6,593 nucleotides of DNA from an uncultured Haloferula sp. (GCA_946885645.1 CAMPGU010000233.1:1-6593); one strand, 5' to 3'. Positions 1-5,594 are shown, counted from the stretch's first letter. Numbers and translations are program-made. Notes: generated by a model from the letters alone, not told the origin.

Positions 1-653
1 TGCAGCCGGAGACAATCCTGCTCAGCCATCCGGACGGCGGTCACGTCGGCGGCGCGCTGGAGGCGCTGGACACCTTTCCGGTGCGGGAAATCATTATTCC
101 GGTGAAGAAAGCCCGGAGCAAATTCTTCAGGGAACTGGTGGTGGCCGCGGAAGAGCGGCAAATCCCCACGGTGGCGGGGAATGTTGCGGATGGCCGCAAA
201 ATCTCGGAGGAGGCGTGGATCGAGGTGCTGCACGAGCCGGATGCGGACGACCAGAACGCTCGCGCGGACGAGCGGGTCATGATCTTCCGCCTCCACTGGC
301 GCGGCTGGCGGATCCTTTTCCTCAGCGACGCGGGCTGGGGCATCGAGCGCGCGATGCTGGAAAGCGGGCGGGATCTCGGGGCAGACGTGATCGTCGCGGG
401 ACGGCATGGCAGCGACTCCTCGATGGGTGCCTCTTTCCTGGAGGCGGTGAAGCCGAGGGCGATCATCGCCGGGCATGCCGATTTCCCCGCGCAGGAGCGG
501 ATTCCCGTCCGCTGGGCCGCGGACTGCGAGAGGCGCGGCATCCGCCTCGTTCATCAGGGGAAGACCGGTGCCGCGACCCTGCTGCCGGGGGAAAACGGAA
601 GTCTGGAGATCCGCGGCTTTGCCGACGGCTCAAGCGTGAGCCTGACCCGCTGA
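1..653 (+). CDS. ComEC/Rec2-like protein, C-terminal metallo-beta-lactamase domain (5' partial)
   Basis: Open from the left edge (first whole codon at base 3) to TGA at 651-653, so 216 C-terminal residues are visible and the start lies outside. ComEC/Rec2 proteins form the inner-membrane channel for single-stranded DNA in natural transformation, and many end in a metallo-beta-lactamase-like domain on the far side of the membrane. Three motifs of that domain occur in order: HPDGGHVGG (bases 27-53, compare HPDADHIGG), LFLSDAG (318-338, compare LLTGDA) and RHGSDSS (402-422, compare HHGSxxS). A tail of the form IIAGHADFPAQERIP follows. Two positions depart from the usual consensus: Gly replaces the second Asp of HxDxDH, and Arg replaces the first His of HHGS. 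The membrane part is not visible, so a stand-alone beta-lactamase-fold protein cannot be excluded. The gene converges on trmB and overlaps it by 24 bases. Confidence 0.72.
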   Translation, partial: QPETILLSHPDGGHVGGALEALDTFPVREIIIPVKKARSKFFRELVVAAEERQIPTVAGNVADGRKISEEAWIEVLHEPDADDQNARADERVMIFRLHWRGWRILFLSDAGWGIERAMLESGRDLGADVIVAGRHGSDSSMGASFLEAVKPRAIIAGHADFPAQERIPVRWAADCERRGIRLVHQGKTGAATLLPGENGSLEIRGFADGSSVSLTR

Positions 654-1304
654 TTTCTTCAGCCGCAGGCCTTGGAGACTTTTTCCCTCGCTCTCCCACA
701 GGAGTTGGAAGTCCGTCTTCGGGTAGAAAAAGGCATCCTCGGGCCAATCAAGCCGCTCGAACTTCCCGAACGCCGCCACTTTCTCCTCCGCCCAGTCGAA
801 ATAGCCCGGGTGGTCGGTCTTGAAGAGAAACTCCCCGTCCGGTTCCAGCAGGTCCCACACGGCCTGCAGGAACTCTTCCTGGATGAGACGCCGCCGGTGG
901 TGCCGCATTTTCGGCCAAGGGTCCGGGCACAGCAGGTGGAGGCGGGAGACGGACTCCTTGGGGAGCAGCCATTCTGCGGTGTAGCGGCTTTCAAGGCGCA
1001 GGATCCGGGCATTGCCCAGGCTGCGCTTGCCGATCTGCTTGCAGACTTTCCGCACCCGCCCGAGCAGGCGTTCGACGCCGAGGAAATCGCGATCGGGATA
1101 GCGCGCCGCCATTTCCAGAAGGAAGCGGCCATCCCCGCAGCCGAGGTCGACCTCCAGCGGCCGATCCGCCCGCACGATCTCCCCGCGCTCCAGGCGGCGG
1201 AAGTAATCTTCCGGCACGAACTCCTGCGGTTCGGGGATGCGGGCGAGGCGGACGGTTTCCACCGCGCCGCTTTGCAGCCCGCCACCGGTCTCCGGCAAGC
1301 CCAA
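630..1304 (-). CDS. trmB: tRNA (guanine-N(7)-)-methyltransferase TrmB
   Basis: A 224-residue cytoplasmic SAM-dependent enzyme that makes m7G46 in the variable loop of tRNAs. The Rossmann SAM site is DLGCGDGR (residues 53-60), with the acidic ribose contact in FLGVE (E78). The family signature follows as CPDPWPK (126-132) then HHRRRL (135-140), with TDHPGY (163-168) and the C-terminal TDFQ...E block (197-204). Length is normal for the family. I place the start at TTG (1302-1304) because AAGGAAG lies 9 bases upstream of it. An in-frame GTG at 1260-1262 would remove 14 residues but has no visible ribosome-binding site. The first 14 residues are Gly-rich and not part of the conserved fold, so the shorter start is possible. 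The stop codon lies inside the end of the convergent ComEC-like gene, and the 5' end faces accB. Confidence 0.95.
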   Translation of the reverse strand: MGLPETGGGLQSGAVETVRLARIPEPQEFVPEDYFRRLERGEIVRADRPLEVDLGCGDGRFLLEMAARYPDRDFLGVERLLGRVRKVCKQIGKRSLGNARILRLESRYTAEWLLPKESVSRLHLLCPDPWPKMRHHRRRLIQEEFLQAVWDLLEPDGEFLFKTDHPGYFDWAEEKVAAFGKFERLDWPEDAFFYPKTDFQLLWESEGKSLQGLRLKKSAGQAHA

Positions 1305-1313
1305 ATGCCGGAT

Positions 1314-1320
1314 CTTCCTT
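1314..1320 (-). promoter_or_regulatory. Shine-Dalgarno of trmB
   Basis: On the minus strand AAGGAAG lies 9 bases before the TTG start. It decides the start choice for trmB. It is also the only clear Shine-Dalgarno ahead of any of the recognised genes whose start is in the window. Confidence 0.6.
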
Positions 1321-1378
1321 ATTTCCGGCCCGGGATGCAGTATCCTGCTTTGGGATCTTCATCCGCCCGGGTTCCCGC

Positions 1379-1408
1379 TTGACGCTGTTTCGGCGCGGTC
1401 CCTAGCTT
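1379..1408 (+). promoter_or_regulatory. Possible sigma70-type promoter for accB
   Basis: TTGACG (1379-1384) matches the -35 consensus at 5 of 6 positions. After 18 bases comes TAGCTT (1403-1408), which keeps the first, second and last bases of TATAAT. It would give a leader of roughly 55-60 bases before accB. It sits in the 167-base gap between divergent trmB and accB, where a promoter is expected. The -10 element is weak, so this is a candidate only. Confidence 0.35.
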
Positions 1409-1471
1409 TCGCATCCCGTCGCGACGCTGCCGCGACCACCGCACGCTTCCCACCAAAACCTTCATCACATC

Positions 1472-1930
1472 GTGGACCTCAAGGAAATCCGCAAGATCGT
1501 CGAACTCATGAACGAGCATGGTCTCACTCACTTCGACATGGCGAAGGAGGGATTCCATCTCAAGCTCAAGAAGGGACAGGACCTGGATTCGCTGCGCGGC
1601 TTGCTCGGCTCCTTCCAGCCCGCACCGGTGGCGCTTCCCGCCGCCGCTCCCGCTTCTTCCGGGGCTGCCGCTTCGGCCGCTTCGGCCGCTTCGGAGGGTG
1701 AGGCGATTACCTCCCCCATGGTCGGGACCTTTTACCGCAAGCCGTCGCCGGACTCCCCCTCCTTCGCAAACGTCGGCGATGCCATCAGCGAAGGCCAGAC
1801 CTTGTGCATCATCGAAGCCATGAAGGTGATGAACGAAATCAAGGCCGAAAAATCCGGCGTGATCACCGCGGTCCTAGCTGAAGACGGCAACCCGGTGCAA
1901 TTCGGCGACATTCTTTTCCGCATCAAGTAA
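1472..1930 (+). CDS. accB: Biotin carboxyl carrier protein of acetyl-CoA carboxylase
   Basis: A 152-residue BCCP, the biotin-bearing swinging arm of acetyl-CoA carboxylase, which supplies malonyl-CoA for fatty acid synthesis. It has an N-terminal helical segment (1-35, beginning MDLKEIRKIVELMNE), an Ala/Pro/Ser-rich mobile linker (about 50-75), and a C-terminal biotinyl domain (about 78-152). The biotinylation motif is EAMKVMNEI, with the acceptor at Lys118. The thumb loop of BCCP proper is present (SPMVGTFYRKPSPDSP, 81-96), which separates it from biotinyl domains of other carboxylases. The start is GTG: MDLKEIRK matches the usual BCCP N-terminus, and there is no in-frame ATG close upstream. 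No Shine-Dalgarno is visible. The linker contains a threefold 9-base repeat. accC follows 47 bases downstream, the common bacterial arrangement. Confidence 0.96.
   Translation: MDLKEIRKIVELMNEHGLTHFDMAKEGFHLKLKKGQDLDSLRGLLGSFQPAPVALPAAAPASSGAAASAASAASEGEAITSPMVGTFYRKPSPDSPSFANVGDAISEGQTLCIIEAMKVMNEIKAEKSGVITAVLAEDGNPVQFGDILFRIK
1667..1693 (+). repeat. 9-base tandem repeat (3 copies) in the accB linker
   Basis: GCCGCTTCG occurs three times without interruption and in frame, coding Ala-Ala-Ser three times (residues 66-74). It lies wholly in the flexible linker, where length change by slippage would be tolerated. Confidence 0.9.
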
Positions 1931-1945
1931 CCGGGCGCTCCCCGG
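1931..1945 (+). other. Small hairpin in the accB-accC gap
   Basis: CCGGG and CCCGG are perfect inverted repeats around the 5-base loop CGCTC, beginning at the first base after the accB stop. No T-run follows, so it is not an intrinsic terminator. It could protect the accB message end or affect accC translation, but this is inference. Confidence 0.4.
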
Positions 1946-1977
1946 AGCCGTCCGCTTGCAATCGAAAGCCATTGTCC

Positions 1978-3330
1978 ATGTTCAAACGCGTCCTTGTCGC
2001 CAACCGCGGTGAAATCGCCCTGCGCATCATCCGCGCCTGCCGCGAACTCGGCGTCGAATCCGTCGCCGTCTATTCGGAGGCCGATGTCGATTCGATGCAC
2101 GTCCATCTGGCCGACGAGGCCGTCTGCATCGGGCCCGCCTCGAGCAAGGAGAGCTACCTGAAGCCGGACCGGATCATCGCCGCCGCGGAAATCACGGAGG
2201 CGGATGCGATCCACCCGGGCTACGGGTTCCTTTCCGAGAACGCCCGCTTCGCGGAGATCTGCGAAAGCTGCAATTTCCAGTTCATCGGCCCTTCCGCCAA
2301 GGTCATCTCCATGATGGGTGACAAGGCGACGGCCCGCGCCACGGCGGAAGCCAATGGCGTGCCCACGACGCCCGGCTCCGAGATCCTTTCCGATGCCAAG
2401 CAGGGTCTTTCGGAGGCGAAGCGGATCGGCTTCCCCGTCATGATCAAGGCGACCGCCGGCGGCGGCGGCCGCGGCATGCGCCCCTGCTTCAAGGAGGAGG
2501 AATTCGAGTCGCTCTTCAAGGCCGCCTCCGGCGAGGCCTTGGCTGCCTTCGGAAACGGCGAATGCTATCTTGAAAAGCTGGTGCTCAATCCGCACCACGT
2601 GGAGTTCCAGGTCATCGCGGACCGGCACGGGAATTTCATCCAGCTCGGCGAGCGCGATTGCTCAATGCAGCGCCGGAACCAGAAGATCATCGAGGAGTGC
2701 CCCTCGCCGCTGCTCGGCCCCGAACTGCGCACCCGCATGGCGGAGGCATCCGTGAATCTCATCAAGGCGATCGGCTACGAAAACGCCGGGACCATCGAGT
2801 ACCTCGTGGATGAGAAGGGCACGGACTTCTACTTCATGGAGATGAACACCCGCATTCAGGTGGAGCATCCCGTGACGGAGGAAGTGATGGGCTGTGAACT
2901 CATCAAGGAGCAGATCCGTATCGCCGCCGGCGAGCCGCTTTCCGCGCATGTCCTCGATGCGACTCCCCGCGGCCATTCCATCGAATGCCGCATCAACGCG
3001 GAGGACCCCTTCAACAATTTCTGCCCCAGCCCGGGCAAGATCGACATGTGGTATGCGCCGGGCGGCAAGGGCGTCCGCGTGGACACGCACGTGTATTCCG
3101 GCTACTCGGTCCCGCCGCACTACGACTCCATGATCGCGAAGCTGATCGTGACCGGTGCCAACCGGGAAATCGCCATCGCCCGCATGCGGCGCGCCCTCGG
3201 CGAGTTCATGATCCGCGGGATCAAGACGACCATTCCTTTCCAGCAGGAAATCATCGCCCATCCGGACTTCGCGGCCGGCACCTACGATATCGGCTGGGTG
3301 GCCCGCTATCTGGAGCAACGGAAGGGGTGA
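1978..3330 (+). CDS. accC: Biotin carboxylase subunit of acetyl-CoA carboxylase
   Basis: A 450-residue biotin carboxylase, which uses ATP and bicarbonate to carboxylate the biotin on AccB. The N-terminal Rossmann-like domain begins MFKRVLVANRGEIALRI and includes HPGYGFLSEN (79-88). The ATP-grasp domain has Lys116, Lys157 in MIKATA, the flexible loop GGGGRGM (161-167), ERDCSMQRRNQK (225-236), and EMNTRIQVEHPVTE (288-301). The C-terminal domain carries RGHSIECRINAEDP (331-344). Positions match the E. coli enzyme closely: Glu288, Arg292, Gln294, Val295, Glu296 and Arg338 keep the same numbers. All expected active-site residues I can check are present. I prefer ATG at 1978: an in-frame TTG at 1972 would only add two residues, and MFK is the usual start. 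No Shine-Dalgarno is seen. Expression is probably from the accB promoter. Confidence 0.97.
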   Translation: MFKRVLVANRGEIALRIIRACRELGVESVAVYSEADVDSMHVHLADEAVCIGPASSKESYLKPDRIIAAAEITEADAIHPGYGFLSENARFAEICESCNFQFIGPSAKVISMMGDKATARATAEANGVPTTPGSEILSDAKQGLSEAKRIGFPVMIKATAGGGGRGMRPCFKEEEFESLFKAASGEALAAFGNGECYLEKLVLNPHHVEFQVIADRHGNFIQLGERDCSMQRRNQKIIEECPSPLLGPELRTRMAEASVNLIKAIGYENAGTIEYLVDEKGTDFYFMEMNTRIQVEHPVTEEVMGCELIKEQIRIAAGEPLSAHVLDATPRGHSIECRINAEDPFNNFCPSPGKIDMWYAPGGKGVRVDTHVYSGYSVPPHYDSMIAKLIVTGANREIAIARMRRALGEFMIRGIKTTIPFQQEIIAHPDFAAGTYDIGWVARYLEQRKG

Positions 3331-3337
3331 TGCGGTT

Positions 3338-3352
3338 GCAGCCCGCCGCTGC
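3338..3352 (+). other. Small hairpin in the accC-thiE gap
   Basis: GCAGC and GCTGC pair perfectly around the 5-base loop CCGCC, between the accC stop and the thiE start. It has the same 5-bp stem and 5-base loop geometry as the hairpin in the accB-accC gap. No T-run follows. Confidence 0.35.
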
Positions 3353-3367
3353 CGGGCCCTCCTCTCC

Positions 3368-4003
3368 ATGCAACTCACCGGGCAGCTCTACGCCATTGTC
3401 GATCTCGGCTATGTCCGGGCGACCGAAGCCGTGGCGGCTGCCCGCGCCTTGCTTGAGGGCGGTGCGGATCTTCTCCAACTGCGGGCCAAAGGCCATGCGG
3501 CGGAGGATATCGAACCCCTCGCCCGCGCGATCCTGCCTCTCTGTCGGGAGGCACGCGTACCTTTCATCGTGAATGATTTCCCCGAGCTCGCCCTCCGGGT
3601 GGACGCAGATGGCCTTCACATCGGGCAGGATGACGGGACGCTGGCGGAAGCGCGGGAAATTATCGGCAGGGGAAAAATCGTCGGCCGCTCCACCCACTCG
3701 CTGGAGCAGGCTCGGTCGGCCCTGGAGGAGGGCTTCGACTATATCGGCTTTGGCCCCCTTTTCCCTACGCCCACCAAACTCGGGCGCCCCGGCATCGGCT
3801 TGGGGGATATTCCCCGGGTACAGGCTGAAATCGGGAGCCACATCCCGGTTTTTTGTATCGGCGGGATCAAACGCGATAATCTGCCGGAAGTGGTGGCCGC
3901 CGGTGCGGGCAATGCCGTGATCGTCTCGGACCTGCTTACCGCGGCCGATATTAGCCAGGCCACGCGTGCCGCGAAGGCACTTCTCCCGGCTACGGTGGCC
4001 TGA
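3368..4003 (+). CDS. thiE: Thiamine-phosphate synthase
   Basis: A 211-residue TIM-barrel enzyme that joins HMP-pyrophosphate and the thiazole phosphate to give thiamine phosphate, releasing pyrophosphate. Family motifs run in order: LLQLRAK (35-41), FIVND (66-70), DGLHIGQDD (81-89), GRSTHS (106-111), GPLFPTPTK (129-137), the phosphate-binding IGGI (164-167) and VSDLL (186-190). The QLRxK and GPxFPTxTK patterns favour ThiE over the related tautomerase TenI, although single motifs overlap. No in-frame upstream start is available, and the N-terminus reaches YAIVD at the usual distance. No Shine-Dalgarno is present; the leader is pyrimidine-rich. No other thiamine gene is near and I see no TPP riboswitch pattern upstream. 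It lies 37 bases after accC and is probably read with accBC, ending at the terminator that follows. Confidence 0.93.
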   Translation: MQLTGQLYAIVDLGYVRATEAVAAARALLEGGADLLQLRAKGHAAEDIEPLARAILPLCREARVPFIVNDFPELALRVDADGLHIGQDDGTLAEAREIIGRGKIVGRSTHSLEQARSALEEGFDYIGFGPLFPTPTKLGRPGIGLGDIPRVQAEIGSHIPVFCIGGIKRDNLPEVVAAGAGNAVIVSDLLTAADISQATRAAKALLPATVA

Positions 4004-4033
4004 ACCGGATCGATCCGGGTACGCCGCTTTTTT
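3994..4033 (+). terminator. Probable intrinsic terminator after thiE
   Basis: An inner stem CCGGA/TCCGG (4005-4009 with 4014-4018, loop TCGA) is part of a perfect 14-base palindrome. An outer stem pairs GGTGGC (3994-3999) with GCCGCT (4023-4028), allowing two G-U pairs. A run of six T (4028-4033) follows immediately. The outer stem includes the last thiE codons. The stem has an internal loop, so strength is uncertain. It implies that the downstream kinase gene has its own promoter. Confidence 0.55.
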
Positions 4034-4068
4034 CTGGCCTCTCCCGCCTGTCTTTCATCTCTACCGCC

Positions 4069-5001
4069 ATGCCTGAGCCGCTGCCCATCGTTGTCGGAGG
4101 AACCATTGCGATCGATAACGTCAAGACCCCCTTCGCCGATGAAACGGATCTGTTGGGAGGCTCGGCTTCCTATGCCGCCCTGGCGGCCTCTTTTTACAGC
4201 CGCCCCGTGCATCTCGTGGGGATCGTGGGCAGGGACTTCCCGGCACCCCACCTGGCGATGCTCGAGTCACGCGGCATTTCCCTGAACGACGTCGAGCGGT
4301 CGGAAGGGGACTCCTTCACCTGGGCGGGGGAGTACTTCAACAACATGAACGAGCGCACCACCCACCGGGTGGGCCTCAACGTGCTCGAAAGCTGGCAAGT
4401 GAAGGTCAACGGCCCGGCCGCGAAGTCGCCCTTCGTGGTCCTCGCGAACATGTCCCCGGACAACCAGCTCGAAATGCTCGCGCAATGCACCGCGCCGGAC
4501 CGCTTCGTCATTGCGGACACGATGGACCTTTGGATCGAGATCGCCAACGAGCGGCTGCATGACGTGCTCAAGCAGATCGATCTCTTCGTGATCAACGATG
4601 GCGAGGCGCGGGAATTCGCTTGTACGCACAATCTTCTCCAGGCGGGCCGCACCTTGCTGGAGAAGGGCCCCCGGCACGTCGTCATCAAGCTCGGGGAATT
4701 CGGAGCGATCCTATTCTCCTCCGGTGAGAAGCCGCAGATGTTCCGAAGCCATGCCTACCCCTTGGAAGAGGTGGTGGATCCCACCGGCGCGGGGGACAGT
4801 TTCCTCGGCGCCCTGGCCGGCTATCTGGCCGCCAAGGGCTCGACTTCCCCGGATTTCGAGACCCTCCGCCACGCGGTGGTCCACGGATCGGTGCTCGCAT
4901 CCTTCACCTGCGAAGCCTTCTCCACCCGGCGGCTGGAATCCCTGGACGCCGCAGGGCTTCAGGAGCGCATGGATGATTTCCGCGCTCTTACCACCTGGTG
5001 A
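4069..5001 (+). CDS. PfkB/ribokinase-family kinase, substrate unknown
   Basis: A 310-residue protein of the PfkB fold, which phosphorylates sugars, nucleosides or similar hydroxyl compounds with ATP. The N-terminal substrate-side signature is GGSASYAALAASFYSRPVHLVGIVGRDFP (30-58, written here only for orientation: GG at 30-31, GIVGRDFP at 51-58). The C-terminal PfkB signature DPTGAGDSF (237-245) holds the catalytic base Asp243 and the anion hole GAGD. NDGEAREF (176-183) matches the N-x-x-E region of the family, and VVIKLGEFGAIL (204-215) is the usual strand before the nucleotide site. Length is typical. Nothing in the sequence fixes the substrate, and the neighbours give no pathway. It follows thiE by 65 bases across a probable terminator. 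The leader is a long pyrimidine-rich stretch with no Shine-Dalgarno. HMP kinase, which would suit a neighbour of thiE, has a related fold but is not supported by specific motifs. Confidence 0.88.
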   Translation: MPEPLPIVVGGTIAIDNVKTPFADETDLLGGSASYAALAASFYSRPVHLVGIVGRDFPAPHLAMLESRGISLNDVERSEGDSFTWAGEYFNNMNERTTHRVGLNVLESWQVKVNGPAAKSPFVVLANMSPDNQLEMLAQCTAPDRFVIADTMDLWIEIANERLHDVLKQIDLFVINDGEAREFACTHNLLQAGRTLLEKGPRHVVIKLGEFGAILFSSGEKPQMFRSHAYPLEEVVDPTGAGDSFLGALAGYLAAKGSTSPDFETLRHAVVHGSVLASFTCEAFSTRRLESLDAAGLQERMDDFRALTTW

Positions 5002-5083
5002 GGGCATGGGAGGCGGAGAGGAGGCCCATCGGAGCGCCTGAGCGGAATGAACGACAGCAGTGCCCGTTGCTCCGCTGTTGCCA

Positions 5084-5115
5084 CCCTCTCCAAGCGAGGG
5101 AAGCGCCGAGAGGGG
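5084..5115 (+). other. Inverted repeat downstream of the kinase gene
   Basis: CCCTCTC (5084-5090) pairs perfectly with GAGAGGG (5108-5114), with a possible inner GCG/CGC pairing (5094-5096 with 5104-5106). GTAAAAACGG follows, with no T-run on the plus strand, so it is not a standard intrinsic terminator. It could be an mRNA-end hairpin or a dispersed palindromic repeat. Confidence 0.45.
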
Positions 5116-5220
5116 TAAAAACGGACATTCATCCGGGAAGGTGCATGTGAAGCGCTCCGTTGAAAAAACTTTCGGCTCCACGAAAAATAATGGTGCAAGC
5201 CCGCAAAACTTCCTTTCAAG

Positions 5221-5256
5221 GGATCTCCGTAGGAGCGACGTCGTTCCGAGAAATCC
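5221..5256. repeat. 36-base imperfect palindrome with core CGACGTCG (copy 1)
   Basis: The left arm GGATCTCCGTAGGAGCGAC and the right arm GTCGTTCCGAGAAATCC are near inverted repeats. Read outward from the centre, GGAGCGAC/GTCGTTCC matches 7 of 8, and the outer ends close with GGAT/ATCC. The left arm itself contains CTCC-GTA-GGAG. It resembles a REP-like extragenic palindrome or a large operator. Confidence 0.5.
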
Positions 5257-5380
5257 TCATCTTCAATGCGATTACCTGACGAAATTCCCGAAAGCCGCCT
5301 CATCTCAAACGCGTTTTTTCTCAGGGCATTGTCGCCATCCAAATGGATTCTAAAGGTAAATTGAGATCCTCGAAATCACC

Positions 5381-5401
5381 GGAAATCGACGTCGTTTTTC
5401 C
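5381..5401. repeat. 21-base palindrome with core CGACGTCG (copy 2)
   Basis: GGAAA, then T, then CGAC on the left mirrors GTCG, then TT, then TTTCC on the right. The core CGACGTCGTT (5387-5396) is identical to that at 5236-5245, 151 bases upstream. The plus strand has a T-run inside the right arm. Confidence 0.5.
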
Positions 5402-5467
5402 TCAGCAAGCGCTTGGAGCTACGTAAATTACGGAGCATTCAAAAATTTCCTTGCGGAGGAAGGGGGA

Positions 5468-5524
5468 ATGGCCGTGAATGACCGGCGTAAGAGAAAAATT
5501 TGCCGGGGAAACTGCGTCCCGTGA
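5468..5524 (+). CDS. Possible 18-codon leader ORF
   Basis: ATG at 5468 is preceded by GGAGGA (5455-5460) within a longer purine run, at near-ideal Shine-Dalgarno spacing (7 bases after GGAGGA). It encodes MAVNDRRKRKICRGNCVP and ends at TGA 5522-5524. The peptide is strongly basic (RRKRK) with two Cys. Its stop codon lies in the left arm of the dyad GTGACG-AACC-CGTCAC. It ends 70 bases before the start of the secreted-protein gene. That arrangement is what a leader peptide or small protein would show, but a chance purine run before a short frame is quite possible. I recognise no family. Confidence 0.28.
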   Translation: MAVNDRRKRKICRGNCVP

Positions 5525-5536
5525 CGAACCCGTCAC
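5521..5536 (+). promoter_or_regulatory. Perfect dyad upstream of the secreted-protein gene
   Basis: GTGACG and CGTCAC are perfect 6-base inverted repeats around AACC, centred about 66 bases before the downstream ATG. It could be a repressor-type operator or a small RNA hairpin in the leader. The sequence alone does not decide. Confidence 0.35.
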
Positions 5537-5594
5537 TCCTCCCTGTGGTTTTTCCTCGACGAAATCAAAAACCGAACCTAAACCCAGTCTCGTC

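Larger units (their letters stand above)
5002..5594. other. 593-base gene-poor region with multiple dyads
   Basis: No recognisable protein gene lies here. Longer open frames on both strands (5060-5353 +, 4959-5342 -, 5402-5608 -) lack a well-placed ribosome-binding site and family-like sequence. From about 5150 on, the base composition is visibly AT-richer than the genes to the left. The region holds inverted repeats at 5041-5046/5071-5076 (AGCGGA/TCCGCT), 5084-5115, 5221-5256, 5307-5316 (AAACGCGTTT followed by Ts), 5381-5401, 5422-5432 (CGTAA-A-TTACG) and 5521-5536, plus a possible short leader ORF. I could not identify a convincing -35/-10 pair for the downstream secreted-protein gene. Confidence 0.7.

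Noticed and set aside
1339..1344. GATACT on the minus strand as a -10 box for trmB
   Set aside because: No acceptable -35 hexamer at 16-18 bases upstream.
3331..3367. TPP riboswitch ahead of thiE
   Set aside because: The gap is only 37 bases and lacks the conserved CTGAGA and ACCTGA-type elements; too short for the aptamer.
3330..3572. ATG overlapping the accC stop (TGATG) with GGAAGGGG upstream, as if translationally coupled
   Set aside because: The frame is not that of thiE, runs out of frame through it for 80 codons, and gives a non-protein-like sequence. The stop-start overlap appears accidental, though it could raise local ribosome density before thiE.
5160..5191. TTGAAA ... AATAAT as a promoter
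   Set aside because: The hexamers look good, but the spacer is 20 bases, which is too long for a standard sigma70-type promoter, and it is over 400 bases from the next gene.
4959..5342. 127-codon minus-strand open frame after the kinase gene
   Set aside because: Overlaps the end of the kinase gene, and its translation resembles that of a structured non-coding or repeat region rather than a protein.
5060..5353. 97-codon plus-strand open frame beginning at GTG
   Set aside because: No ribosome-binding site, low-complexity translation with no recognisable motif, and it runs through the palindromes at 5084-5115 and 5221-5256. More likely chance.
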